Below are positions 1 to 9,992 of a DNA stretch of 21,937 bases, one piece after another. The stretch lies in NCBI GenBank assembly GCA_003427395.1, contig BFEA01000004.1, positions 9,475,564 through 9,497,500 of the forward strand. The letters run 5' to 3'. Under the pieces are notes generated by a model that searched no databases, was not told the DNA's origin, and saw nothing but the letters and a program-made list of their open reading frames with translations. Position numbers and translations under genes: made by a program. Numbering within the stretch: position 1 is the stretch's first letter; every line of letters starts with the position of its first letter. The stretch is from Chara braunii. Its lineage: Eukaryota > Streptophyta > Charophyceae > Charales > Characeae.

Positions 1-44
<44 letters not shown>
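1..44 (+). repeat. Poly(T) tract, 44 nt, cut by window edge
   Basis: Uninterrupted T from the window start. It may be the poly(A) tail of a minus-strand retroposon, but no element is recognised next to it; 45-110 is GC-rich with a GGGCGC/GCGCCC hairpin (63-68 with 81-86). Confidence 0.9.
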
Positions 45-1240
45 CCGCATTCGGAGGGTTTTGGGCGCTTGTTCGCGTTCGCGCCCGAACGGGAACACGG
101 TGTTACGTAGGTTAGGTACTTCAAGGAATTACCATAACAATCATTGATTATAGGAAAAATCAATTTATTCACTCCCTAATCATTACACTTATAAACCAGA
201 ATCAAGTTTCGAATGACGTATTAGAACCTTACAAACAATTAAAGTGGATTGTTGCCACGGTAATTATAGTTGAGATAAAAAAAATTAAACCGATAAAATT
301 TTAAAAGATCATGCCAGCAACACCTGAATTGAAACGCTATTTGTGTGTTTACTTTTTCTCAAGCCACTTTATTTCAAGTGTGGAAACATACAAATTTAAA
401 CGATTACATTAAGTTAGCATAATGCATTATATTTTTTTATTTTAAATGAATTTTTTTTGCTAAAACATAAATTTATAATTTTGAAAGATGATTAACATCT
501 TTGTTACATGACTTCAAATTTTTAGCAAATAGTGACATCGATCAGATAAGAAATAATGAAAATCAACTACACATATATGTATGTTTTTTTTTCATGCCTT
601 AACGCATAGTATGTAAAGACAAACATTCATAATTTTTTTACTCAACTAATTTATTTTCCTGATTGTATTCCCTCAAGTGATGTACTGTTATCTCACTTCA
701 AAAACTTTATTGTTTGTGCGTGAAACAAAATCATTAATTTATTTGCGCGACGTCCTGTACAGTATGTAAAGACAAACTTAAAAAAAAAATCAGTAAATTT
801 ATTCGTATGTCTACATACATTCATTGAACACCAAACATATAGCGACTAGTCAAATAAAATTGAAAATTTTAAGATTTACAAAAATGTATAGTTTAGAATG
901 GTCAATTTTTAAATATAAAGATTTTTAATTTTATTTGACTAATTTCTATTTCAAATTTTTTTTTTTATTGTAATTATATTTATTTATAAAAATATAATTA
1001 AAAAACATCTTAATTACATTTTTATTTTATCACAACAAGTATGTTATTATGTAGATATGGAACTCCTTACAGTAGAATACCAGTAGAATATCAGTACGAT
1101 TAAGATATTTTATGAACTATTAAGATTTTTATTCTTTTTATAGCATGCGGTTGAAATAAAAAATGATAACCTATTTTTAAAAAGAAAATTTTAAAATAAG
1201 GTATATTTTTTTATAAATGATATATATATATATATAGGGT
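45..1240. other. Strongly AT-rich non-coding stretch
   Basis: After a GC-rich first 65 bp this is markedly AT-rich, with no open frame of note. AGTATGTAAAGACAAAC occurs twice exactly (608-624 and 761-777). It ends in a short TA microsatellite (about 1221-1237). No gene or known element is recognised. Confidence 0.7.
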
Positions 1241-1369
1241 CACCAGCCCGTACATACGGAGGTCCCCGGACCGACCTCTTTACGTATAGGCGTTCGGCCC
1301 CCACCAAAAATTATTTTGGGGCTGAAAAATAAGTTTTTTATGAACTGTTTTCTTTGAGTTCTCTATCAT

Positions 1370-1657
1370 GTGGGTACATACTTATAAATTTTGAAGTCAT
1401 TTTGCTAAGCCAAAACAAAATTACAAATCGCCAAATATGGCGGTGTCAAAACGTGCTCGCGCACTCACAATTTTATTTTATTCTTTTCATTTTTTACTTT
1501 TTGTTTTCACTTTATTGTGGGGCCTAAACAATCTTATTATTTTTTGAATGTTTTGTAATGCATTTTGTATTATGTGAAGTACACATCTGTAAATTTTCAG
1601 GCATTTGGATGTACCAAAAAAACATGAAAAATTGCGAAAGATAACGGTGTCAAAAAA
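1370..1657 (+). repeat. Diverged direct duplication, period about 205 bp
   Basis: GTACATACTTATAAATTTTG..CGGTGTCAAAA (1375-1452) recurs as GTACACATCTGTAAATTTTC..CGGTGTCAAAA (1580-1654). Both copies hold AAATTGCGAAAG-like stretches. Function unknown. Confidence 0.45.
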
Positions 1658-1660
1658 TGG

Positions 1661-3405
1661 CTAAATTTATAGACATTCATCGTAATTACGACCTTACTTG
1701 AGATGTATATAACTTCCACCAAGTCAAAAAATTGGTAAAGAAATCATTGTATGAATATCCTTGAAGAGAGCGATTTACCTTGCTATCCCACAAAAATAAA
1801 CAACTGCATTTAATGAGCAATTGATAAATTCTCAATACATCAGGGTATTGAAAAGTGTCCCAATTACTTTGGAGCGAGACACACGAAGTGTTTCACTTAG
1901 GGCCTTGATCCACTACTCAACACTTCATACAAGAGGGTTACTTTCTCGACCAGACGAAATAAAATTTTCATGTCATTAAAATAAACCATGTCTAAATCCA
2001 TTTTGAGTATTATGTAGTAAAGTGAAACGCATGAATCCCTAATATCTTTACAACATTTTTCCCTATCATATTGTTGCGACGCTTCAATAAGATCCTCGTA
2101 CAGTCTTCCTATTACCCCTTGCTGCAGCGTACATTATTTGGTTTGGTTGACAATGCTGTTTTAAAGTGCCGCACAAAAGTGTGAAAAAAGTCGTCTGGAC
2201 AGTAGGCAAAAGAGGCTTAGAACCGAATGCCTAATAGTTTAATAAGAATGTTAAACTAAAACATGTATGAGGGAAGTTTTGGTTCCATACTTTCAAAAAC
2301 ATTAACGAGAATGTTAAGTAGATCAAATTATCCTTAAGCAACAATTTTCATAATATATCACAAATTGTATCATGATTTCATAAACCATTCACATATAGAG
2401 ACGTACATAGAAACGAAGGATATATTTTTGTGATGCACTAGGTTTCACACACTTCTCAAGCTTCCCTTAATATTTTTAATAGTGGGTGCTATAAATGATA
2501 AGCTTAAAGAGAAATGAGACGTTGACTCTCTACAGTCATCCGATAACCAAGGCAATGTACGAAATCAGGCAACCTCAAGGAATTGAAAGAGACATAGTCT
2601 CAACCGCTATTCACTTTTACAAGGGGATCATTTAATACTCCACCTTGACAAAACAATGAATACTATCAGCTAAAGCCCAACAATGAGAAAAAAGTTGAAA
2701 GTTGAAACAAAGCATATAGAAGATGGTGATGGTTCCAAGATGATCAAGTAGCGACACATTGTCAGCAAAACACTATGTCAATTCGAGACATCATATATTT
2801 TTGAAGTTAAAAAAAATCCCTATGTACAAATTATACAGTGAATGTGTGATGCAGTTCCCCATATGTATGACGGCTACAGCAAAGGCCAAAACAACGTGAG
2901 AGGGCTCTAAGATTGCCATATTGGTAGTGTTATAAGTAGGGTTTTATGTCGAGTAAATAAAGCGCTTATACACAATAGTTCATGTCGAGTGAGTAATGCA
3001 CGTAACACACCAAAAGTGGCCTGAAGAAAATGGTCGAAGAGCACATGGCCTTAGGCCACCTGTTTATTTGAGTCAAAGTTGTGGCCTTGCAAGTATCCAC
3101 GATAAGCTGATCCCACTTCGAACATGGGCCGATAATGACATTGTCGGGCCGCTTTGAAAAGGTGCTGCAGGCTAGCAGACCTGAGAAGGTAGCTTTGTCA
3201 ACTTAGGCTCGTATAAACCGACAGTTTAGATCATAGCTATCTGCAACCTATTTTGTGGCACCTCTGACTTTGCCCAAACCTAGACTGTTGAATCTGAGCT
3301 TGTTAGCGGATCCTCTACTCATGGAGAATGCCCAGTGTACAAACGTGCAAGTTGTAATTATGCAGGAGGGAAATGTCCTTTTCGCTTTTTTGAGCACATA
3401 ACGTT
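1661..3405. other. Moderately AT-rich region, no gene seen
   Basis: No open frame reaches 60 codons and no repeat end, tRNA or known domain is recognised. It could be a decayed transposon, but I cannot show that. Confidence 0.6.
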
Positions 3406-3515
3406 GGACTCGTTTTCCAGCAGGTGATGCTCCCCACCAATAAATGGAGCCTCTCCTTCGTGCTAGCGGTGCTTGCTCACGTCAACACCCCTAACATCCA
3501 GAAGGGAGCTTCCCA
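3406..3515 (+). repeat. Family B repeat (tRNA D-arm-like), copy 1
   Basis: It matches 16672-16772 over about 100 bp: GGACTCGTTTTCCAGCAGGT, then GCTCCCCACCAATAAATGG with GGAGC closing a D-arm-like hairpin, then a TGCTCA..ACACCCC segment. No poly(A) tail is seen on this copy. Confidence 0.6.
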
Positions 3516-3552
3516 AACAAACTTTTGATAACGGCTCATTGTGCAGTAAAAT

Positions 3553-3640
3553 GTATACAAGTGACGATTCTCGTCAAATATAGAAATGATGAGGCTCAAG
3601 AAAACTCAGCTTCCACTAAACTATGATGAGGATTCTTTGT
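3553..3640 (+). repeat. Single diverged unit of the GTATACAAGTGACGATTC repeat
   Basis: GTATACAAGTGACGATTCTC..GAAATGATGAGG matches the three units at 5166-5470. Non-coding. Confidence 0.6.
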
Positions 3641-3838
3641 TTGTGGGATACAACATGAACCACCACTCTCCCTGCCGCCATAAACCTTAGGAGACCAGAA
3701 GCATGTCTTGACGAGGGTTACTGGTAGCATAGTGTGAAGAACCACCACTATAGCAAAGTGGAAAATGCGTTGGATTGCCATTGCAATTTATTTCGCAGTT
3801 GAACTAGGCTTCCCGAGCTGCCCGGCCGTGCAAGCTTC

Positions 3839-3861
3839 TTTTTTTTTTTTTTTTTTTTTTT
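3839..3861 (+). repeat. Poly(T) tract, 23 nt
   Basis: It could be the tail of a minus-strand retroposon covering part of 3862-4560, which is otherwise purine/G-rich with no gene. Open frames over this stretch are low-complexity and not believable. Confidence 0.7.
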
Positions 3862-3959
3862 GGTGATGGGCCTCTGCTGCACCTGCAGAGATCTGCCCGA
3901 ATCTGCCCTTTTAGATGGGTGGGGCCGGGTCTGTGTGGTCCTGTGTGGCAGCTGTAGCA

Positions 3960-4043
3960 GGGGGGGTGGGGTTGGGTGGGGTCTCACTGACTCTGTGTCT
4001 CAGACTCTCATATGCTTTTCAGGTGGGGTGGGGCAGGGTGGGG
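3960..4043 (+). repeat. Two G-quadruplex motifs inside a diverged direct repeat
   Basis: Four G runs of 3 or more separated by 1-2 nt occur at 3960-3981 and 4025-4043; each is followed by TCTCACTGAC. The spacing meets the usual G4 rule on the plus strand. Confidence 0.7.
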
Positions 4044-4246
4044 TCTCACTGACACAATGAATGTTTGGGATCAGCTTTTGCAGGGCACAACCCCGGCCCC
4101 TGCAGTTATTCTTTGTTTTTTGTTTTTGCCCCCCTCGACCCCAGTGAGCACACCGGACACACCCAGTGACACTCAGACAGACTCGTAACTCACTGAAAGT
4201 GATCTGGGGCTCTCGGAGTGTGTCTGAGTATGTTCGGTGGAGGATG

Positions 4247-4282
4247 GTGGGAGTGGGAGGGAAGGTGGGAGTGGGAGGGAAG
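4247..4282 (+). repeat. 18-bp tandem duplication, G4-capable
   Basis: GTGGGAGTGGGAGGGAAG occurs twice in tandem, with GTGGG following. It sits in a purine-rich block (4230-4430) that is open in several frames only because of its composition. Confidence 0.75.
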
Positions 4283-4602
4283 GTGGGATATGGCAATAGG
4301 GTGGTGGAGTATGGTGGGAGGGAGGTTCGAGATGATGGAAAAGGAGGTACAAGGTGGCGGGAGGGAGGAGGAGGAGAGCAAGAGAGAGGTGGAAGATGGC
4401 GGAAGGAGAGGAATGAGGTCGAATGGTAGCGAAGGTCACCCGGGCAGCTGAACGGCAAGTCGCAGCGCCCTCCCTCCTCATGCCAGCAGCATTTGAAATC
4501 GAATTCGAATGCGTCAAAAAAGCGCAGATCCAACGTGAATCTCTGCCGTAGATCTTCAAAGATCTATGGTGGAGATTAGCAGTCGAAGCACAATGTTTTT
4601 TT

Positions 4603-4622
4603 CCCCCCCCCCCCCCCCCCCC
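4603..4622 (+). repeat. Poly(C) tract, 20 nt
   Basis: Uninterrupted C. The stretch after it (4623-5165) holds no recognisable gene; it has GC-rich and AT-rich patches and a short TA repeat near 5034-5045. Confidence 0.85.
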
Positions 4623-5165
4623 GGCCCGCTGAAAAAAAACTGACGCGCGGGGGGTCTTAAAAAATCAGCACGAGGCAGAAAACGGACCCAGTGTCGCTGA
4701 AATGTCCCCCAAGGCCAGTGCCCCGGGGCCGCACGGGGGCCACATGGGAGACCCCCACGGCCGTGCAAGCATCTGTGCATGTCAAGGGGGCTCGTGTGCA
4801 CAGAAATGAAGCCCTAGCGGTTGAAGCAATTCTTTTCATTTTTTAAACATTTTTCTTGAGAAGATCAACGCCAATGGTACAGACGCTCCATCTTTCGGAC
4901 ATTTTCACGCACTTTCCTGAGTGCGAAAAATCACCGAAGTTGGAGTATTGTTTATCAGCCGAAAATGGTGTTGCCCACATGTGGTGGGGGGAGATGAAGA
5001 ACGCGCCGAAACGGCGTGACAATCGTCAAAGAATATATATATATATTTTTATTTTCTTATTTTCTGATATTCTTCCAAGAAAGATCAGGTTGTAATCTAC
5101 AAGATCTCAAAATTTTCAGAGCATGAAAAATTGCAAAAGTTACGCTTTTTTTTTTCTTCTCCAAT

Positions 5166-5470
5166 GTATACAAGTGGTGATTCAGGTCGGATACAGTCAT
5201 GATGAGGGTTCATGCTGCTCTCGACATTGTGCTTCCCCTGAACCCTATAAAGGCTCCTTGTGGCTTAGAGCGTACAGAAGTGACGATTCTTGTCAAACAC
5301 CGAAATGATGAGGGTGCATGCTGTGCTTCCCATGACCTACGATGAGGCCTCCGTGTTTGCGAGATATAAATTTTAAAAAGTACTCCTTGTATACAGGCGA
5401 CGATTCAGGTCAGATGCAGTCATGTTGAGGGTTTGCGCTGCTCTGGAATCTGTCCTTCCCCTGAACCTCG
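5166..5470 (+). repeat. Three diverged tandem units of about 105-118 bp
   Basis: Units begin near 5166, 5271 and 5389 with GTATACAAGTGNNGATTC-like sequence, then GTCAGATACAGTCATGATGAGGG-like and TGCTGCTCTNGAC..CCTGAAC segments. A fourth unit is at 3553. No coding sign. Confidence 0.65.
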
Positions 5471-5519
5471 CTAACTTCTCCGCCAGCCATCTTGGTCCTG
5501 CAGGCCAGAGCTGCAAAAT

Positions 5520-5572
5520 TTCCGGAGTAGATGACACACATTTTTCCGCAAGGCTGGGGCCGTGTACTCGGA
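5520..5572 (-). repeat. Fragment of MITE-like element, inverted
   Basis: On the minus strand GTACACGGCCCCAGCCTTGC and the following GGAAAAA match the left part of the elements at 6376 and 15696. The terminal TTTAAACC is lost. Truncated copy. Confidence 0.55.
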
Positions 5573-6375
5573 ATTTGGGGGACAGTTGCCCCCAAAATCA
5601 TTCGCCCTCCTGGTAGCAGTGGGCGGCAAAAATGATGGGAGAAAAAAGGAAAATGCACAAAAATACGCCAACTGGCCCAGTTTCCCATTAGAACTTCTCT
5701 CACTCTTGGAATGATTTTTTTTTTTTTTTAATTTCTAAAAGCTTCTTCCTGGAAAGATCAGCACCTGATCTCCTAATATTTTGTCTTTTTCAGACTCTTT
5801 TGTGCATAGTACATTTTTTTGTTATCGAGCTGCAGACGGCCTGCCGCATCACATGGGCCTCCCAGTCCACAGCCCCCCCGGCTTCGCGGTGCAGTTTCCG
5901 TGCTACCCATCTCCACAGCATGGGGAGACTGGTGGTTTAAGGGATATCAATCACTGGACCTCCTGTTGGTTTGGATGGACTGCCCCTACGAGAAGGGGGC
6001 ATGGCTTGAAGACGTAAGATTCAAAACTAGTCGGGAGATTCCAGTTTTAACTCTGCACAAACATAATAGGCCATGTTGGGTAATGGCCACCTACACTTAT
6101 TATCTTGCATGTGCACCTCATGAACGTACACCTAGTAGATGCAGAATGAAGCCAATGCGACCATGATGTTTACATCAGTCTGACGCTTTTACTGTTCATC
6201 CAGAAGTCAGATGCCATTTTGCAGGTCTTCATGCTCACTCCCCCTCCCAACACACGCAATCAAATCACCTATGACTTGTTTCTTCTTCTTCTTCTGAGTG
6301 CTTCTTTGTGTTGTTGTCCACTTGCTGCATGTCCTGGCCTTTTCTTTTGTTTCTAAGTGCCTAAGTCTAGCACCC
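5573..6375. other. No gene seen
   Basis: Holds a 14-nt T tract near 5717 and a short TTC run near 6281-6296. Open frames here lack recognisable motifs and overlap on both strands. I see no supported feature. Confidence 0.6.
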
Positions 6376-6548
6376 TTAAACCGCAAGTACACGGCCCCAG
6401 CCTTGCAGAAAGATTTTGTTGCCACAAGCAAAACTCGGAGGGGCCGCGCAGCGTGGGGCGCCGTTGAAAAAAAAATCGGCGGCTTCCGAAGTGGTGCGGA
6501 TTTCGTGTTGACACCCGCAGGTCGATGTGTGGTGTACTGGTGCTTTAA
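6376..6548. mobile_element. MITE-like element, copy 1
   Basis: A 173-bp unit with imperfect terminal inverted repeats: TTAAACCGCAAGTACAC at the left, and TTAAAGCACCAGTACAC when the right end is read in reverse. It is collinear with 15696-15872 throughout (CCCCAGCCTTGCAGAAAG, AAGCAAAACTC, CGTTGAAAAAAAAAT, CCGAAGTGGTGCGG). No ORF. Both ends sit on TTAA, a possible target site. Confidence 0.75.
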
Positions 6549-6687
6549 GACGTGCCAAATAGTCGACCCCTGTTTGTATGACTGCCTGCAGCACTACCAG
6601 AGGGTTTGCTGTGTTCGGGATGTCTGTCGGTGTGTTTTCCGGATGATGATGGACATTCTTCGAAGTAATTCCCTGTCTCCAATGGTG

Positions 6688-6711
6688 GTGTGAACCTACA
6701 GTCTATAGAGT
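6688..6711 (-). repeat. Short fragment matching the 5' arm of the hammerhead repeat, inverted
   Basis: The minus strand reads TCTATAGACTG then AGGTTCA. This matches the segment at about 7675-7697 (TCTATAGACTG, then AGGGTTCA), with a 3-nt deletion. The catalytic core is absent. The two copies face each other across the CCTTGCTG minisatellite. Short enough that chance is possible. Confidence 0.35.
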
Positions 6712-6754
6712 TATAAACTTGCGGTGTGAGTGGGTGCTGATCTTCATGAGTGGA

Positions 6755-7600
6755 GTGCCTTGTTGGTGCTCTGCCTCCCAGATGCTGTCCTGCTGCTTGG
6801 CTAGTTGTTTGGCATTGCTGCCTTGTTGCCTGCCTGCTCACCTTGTTGCCCTGCTGCTTGCCTCCTCGCTTGGCTGCCCACCCGCCTCCCCCGCGCCCTC
6901 CCAGCTAAGCCTTGCCGTTGCTTGCCATTCACTTCCTTGTCGCCTTGCTCCCTTGCTGCTTATCATGCAGCCCTGCTGCTTGCCTTACTGCCTCACTGCC
7001 TTGTTGCCTTGCTGCTCAATGCACTGCCCTGCTGCTTGCCTTATCATTTGGCTGCTTACCCTCCTCCTCCGTATACCTTCCGCCCTATGTGCCTTGCTGT
7101 TGCTTGCTGCCGTTCAGTGCCTTGTTCCCTTGTTCCCTTGCTACTCACCCTGCATCCCTTCTGCTTGCTCCGCCTTGCTGCCTTGTTACCCTCCTGCCTG
7201 CCTTGCTGCCTGCCGTGCTGCCTTTCTTCTTTGTTGGCTTGCCACTTTATCGGCTTGCCGTCTTGCTGCGTTGCTGCCTTGTTGCCTTGCTGCTCATCAT
7301 GCTGCCCTGCTTCTTGCCTTGCCTTGCCCCTGCTCACCATGCTGCCCTGCTACTTACCTCGATGGATCGCCGCCTTGCTGGTTTATTACCTCTCTGTTCA
7401 GTCTGCTGCCCTGCTGCTTGCCTTGGTGCCTTGTTGCCCATCTGCCTTGCCGCGTTGTTGCCTTGCTGGTCATCGTGGTGACCTGTGCTTTGCCTTGCTG
7501 CCCTGTTGCCCACGCACCTCCCCTGCGCCCACCAGCTTATGCGTTTCGCCCTTGCTTGCTGTCCAGTGCCTTGTTGCCTCACCATTGCCTTTCTGCTTGT
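6755..7600 (+). repeat. Degenerate CCTTGCTG/CCTTGTTGCC minisatellite
   Basis: About 850 bp of imperfect repeats of CCTTGCTGCC, CCTTGTTGCC, CCCTGCTGCTTGC and TGCTCA. All three plus frames stay open over hundreds of codons because the unit makes almost no stops, giving Leu/Cys/Ala/Pro-rich low-complexity peptides. The simultaneous openness of the frames argues for satellite-like DNA rather than a protein. Confidence 0.85.
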
Positions 7601-7682
7601 GATGTCACTTGCCGGCCGTCCCCATTTACAACGGGGGTTGAAGGGGATCATGACTCACAACATCAACATCGCGATTCTATAG

Positions 7683-7734
7683 ACTGCTGAGGGTTCAGCC
7701 TCCTGATGAGTCGGTGCAACTCCGACGAACCAGT
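7683..7734 (+). ncRNA. Hammerhead ribozyme-like RNA, type III topology, probably degenerate
   Basis: Read 5' to 3': stem III strand ACTGC (7683-7687), H17 residue T7688, stem I GAGG/CCTC (7689-7692, 7699-7702) with a 6-nt loop, the intact catalytic core CTGATGA (7703-7709), stem II GTCGG/CCGAC (7710-7714, 7722-7726) with a 7-nt loop, GAA (7727-7729), and stem III strand CCAGT (7730-7734). Stem III extends outward: 7679-7686 pairs with 7731-7738 over 8 positions including G-U pairs. The predicted cleavage point follows T7688. The usual U16.1-A15.1 pair is replaced by C/C (7687/7730), so activity is doubtful. Confidence 0.7.
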
Positions 7735-7738
7735 TTGT

Positions 7739-8040
7739 TGCTACTCTCTTGATTTATCTTTCTCTGTCACGTCCTTAAGTGTCGCCCGTTTCTGTTTGTC
7801 GTATCTGCATACGTGTGGGGCTCTTGGGAATGGTCCTGCCAGCCTAAGCCTATGTCAATGTCCAATAGGAAACATCTCCTGCATAGTCAATGGGGACATG
7901 GAATAAAGGGTAAACAATTATGCACGGGACCGGTGTACCACGAAGTCTACATGTGGGACATCATAGCATAACTGCTGTGGAATACTATTAACTAGTATTA
8001 AGACAAGACAAATACACACAGTTACATTTATCTGTAAAAA
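7739..8040. other. No gene seen between hammerhead repeat and SINE-like element
   Basis: About 300 bp of mixed composition without motif or repeat that I can recognise. Confidence 0.5.
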
Positions 8041-8045
8041 AATTC

Positions 8046-8185
8046 TTTTTTTTCCCGCATTTTCTGAAGCTGGTCGAACCTGCAATCTGCTGGGTTTCCA
8101 ACTGGTGTCAATAGGCGATAATCTGGCTTGATCTGTGCCTCCACGCGTGAGCCGCAATCCGTCGGAGTTGCACTCCAACACCCAC
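8046..8185 (-). mobile_element. Possible tRNA-derived SINE on minus strand with short A tail
   Basis: On the minus strand a box A-like stretch (GCGGCTCACGCGTGG) is followed by a Ser/Leu-tRNA-like body, box B-like GCAGGTTCGACC (about 8093-8082) and, 35 nt later, A8 (8053-8046). Single copy, degenerate. Just upstream on the minus strand, GTGCAACTCCGACG (8173-8160) matches stem II of the hammerhead repeat. Confidence 0.4.
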
Positions 8186-8418
8186 ACTGAATAGTGCACA
8201 GCCTGAGATGTTCTTTCTCCTACCTCCAGGTCTAGGGCAAAGCTCACACCCATCAGAGGTGCTCAGACCCATCAGAGGTGCAGTAGTTTACTCTTTCTTC
8301 TTTGCATAAATCCCCCGCGCGCCCCTGTCAGCCGCGAGTTAAGTACATCAGAACACGCCCTCCTGACTGCAATCGCTGCACACGAAAGGTTGCCGTGTGT
8401 AAACTCAACATGGACTTG

Positions 8419-8488
8419 AGGCAAGCAACACTGCAATGCCTATCAGGGACGTCAATTCATCTGCTTGTGGCAAGCAACAGTGCAATGC
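8419..8488 (+). repeat. Short direct duplication
   Basis: GGCAAGCAACACTGCAATGC (from 8419) and GGCAAGCAACAGTGCAATGC (from 8467) differ by one base, 48 bp apart. At 8251-8264 and 8270-8283, CCCATCAGAGGTGC is also doubled. Confidence 0.7.
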
Positions 8489-8534
8489 CTTTTGATGTAT
8501 TGAGACCCTTGAGTCATTTCGTAGATTGCGTGCA

Positions 8535-8840
8535 GGGTCTATAGCATTCAGTGAAACCTAAACAGGCTAGCATTGCCTAGCAAGGATCCATTTAGAGCAC
8601 CTGCACCCCTCTGACACCAAATATACATCCATTGCGATGGGAAAACCTGACATTTCCCAGCAGAGAGCAAGAGTGCAACTTCAAGATTGTGGGAAGCATC
8701 TATAGCATTCTATACCATTCAGTGAAACCTAAACAGGGTAGCAAGGAAAACTGCACCCCTCTGATCACAAGTACGCGTCTCGCTACGATGGAACACCTTC
8801 CATATCCCCGCAGAAAGCAAGAGTGTGACTTGGAGAAGAA
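8535..8840 (+). repeat. Diverged tandem duplication, about 160 bp
   Basis: TCTATAGCATTCAGTGAAAC..TGCACCCCTCTGA..GCAGAGAGCAAGAGTG recurs as CCATTCAGTGAAACCTAAAC..TGCACCCCTCTGA..GCAGAAAGCAAGAGTG. No TIR or poly(A) seen. 8841-9322 downstream is A/purine-rich and without a gene. Confidence 0.7.
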
Positions 8841-9322
8841 ACGGGAACTAAGGAAGTAAACAGCATGAGAGAGAAATTGAGAAAAGAAGGGAATTCGCTT
8901 CAATTTGGTGTGGGAAACCACGAGAGATCCTGGATCGAACTGGAAGCGAACAGAGGGACGAGTGAGAGGACAGATTGCTGAGATTGGACCGGCAGGAACT
9001 GACAGGGTGTACTGAGACAAAAGGAGGAAGGGTTCAAGCCTTCAAGGTGAAGGAGTGGAGAAAAGCTGCACAGGCAAGTGCATAAAAAATGAAATGGAAG
9101 AAAGAAAGAATTGGGGAAAAAAAAAGGAAAAAAAAGAGAAAAGAGATGGAACCACGACTGCGACAGACCTGGGTTCCAGCTGGTACTGGGAAAAAAAAAA
9201 TGAAAAAAAAGAAAAAAGATTGTGGCCGAGTAGAGAAGCATGGATATATGGGGTATGCAGAGATACATGGAAGAGTTCAAATTTAGACAGAAGGTGGTAT
9301 TGGGCTTCAAATGGATACCAAT

Positions 9323-9485
9323 GGGACTAGCTCAGTTGGTACACCCATGAGGTGTTGAAATACACAGACCCAAGTTCGGATCCAGATGCAATCAGATGAA
9401 CGAAATAACGAAATAAAATAATTCTGAATTAATTGGGGTCGGTCAGTTCAATGATGATATCTCAAGGCCATCACCCTGTGAAAAA
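9323..9485 (+). mobile_element. tRNA-derived SINE, family A, copy 1
   Basis: The 5' part is tRNA-like: box A TAGCTCAGTTGG (9328-9339) and box B-like GTTCGGATCC (9374-9383), the internal RNA polymerase III promoter. After an AT-rich linker comes a tail core containing ATATCTCAAGGCC (9457-9469), shared with copies at 9820 and 12320. It ends in a short A-rich stretch. No clear target-site duplication was found. Confidence 0.85.
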
Positions 9486-9498
9486 TGAGAAGCAGGAG

Positions 9499-9615
9499 GT
9501 GGTGAGGAATTAAAAGAGGAAAAAAGGGGAGGAAGAACAATGGAAAAAAAAAAAAAAAAAAAAAAAGGGTTTCAAGAGGGNGTGGTGAGGAATTAAAAGA
9601 GGAAAAAAGGGGAGG

Positions 9616-9654
<39 letters not shown>

Positions 9655-9665
9655 TTTCAAGAGGG
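9499..9665 (+). other. Assembly artefact: same sequence on both sides of a single N
   Basis: 9499-9580 and 9582-9665 carry the same sequence (GTGGTGAGGAATTAAAAGAG, poly(A), then GGGTTTCAAGAGGG), with one N at 9581 between. The poly(A) length differs. This looks like two contig ends that overlap but were not merged. Confidence 0.85.
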
Positions 9666-9819
9666 TCCCTGTGAGCCCCTCTTATACAAGTCAGTACCTT
9701 TCCAAGCCATATAATGCAAGATGTGCAAAAGCGCACATGGATTTACGGTGTGGCCTGCCTCTCCTCCCTCCTCAACACCTGCACAAACCCCACCTTTCTG
9801 ATATCCCTTGGGTACCAAC

Positions 9820-9992
9820 GGGCCTAGCTCAGTTGGTACACCCATAACTGTTGAAATGCAGACGTGAGTTCAAATCCAGATGCAGTCAATCAGATGACCA
9901 GAATAAGTAAGCCTGAATTACCTGGGGCTGGTCCGCTCAGTGAGGATATCTCGAGGCCGTCGCCCTCTAAAAGAGAAAAAAAAAAAAAAAAG
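9820..9992 (+). mobile_element. tRNA-derived SINE, family A, copy 2 (best preserved)
   Basis: Box A TAGCTCAGTTGG (9825-9836) and a consensus box B GTTCAAATCC (9868-9877) sit 31 bp apart, as in a tRNA gene. The tail core (CTGGGGCTGGTC, then ATATCTCGAGGCCGTCGCCC) follows, and the element ends in an A-rich tail (9976-9991). This is the closest of the four copies to an active form. Confidence 0.88.

Noticed and set aside
4000-4559. Pro/Ser/Thr-rich open frames (177 and 128 codons) on the minus strand
   Set aside because: They are the complement of a purine-rich repeat block; overlapping frames are open on both strands and give no recognisable motif.
6719-7690. Long plus-strand open frames (323, 265, 189 codons), Leu/Cys/Ala/Pro-rich
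   Set aside because: Several frames are open at once through a CCTTGCTG-type minisatellite; no domain and only low-complexity composition.
8160-8173. 14-nt match to hammerhead stem II as a third ribozyme copy
   Set aside because: The core CTGATGA and stem I are absent; at most a fragment.
9055-9310. Lys-rich and Phe-rich open frames on both strands
   Set aside because: They come from A-rich sequence; no motif.
9825-9877. Functional tRNA gene
   Set aside because: Box A and B are good, but acceptor and anticodon arms do not pair and the sequence continues into a SINE tail.
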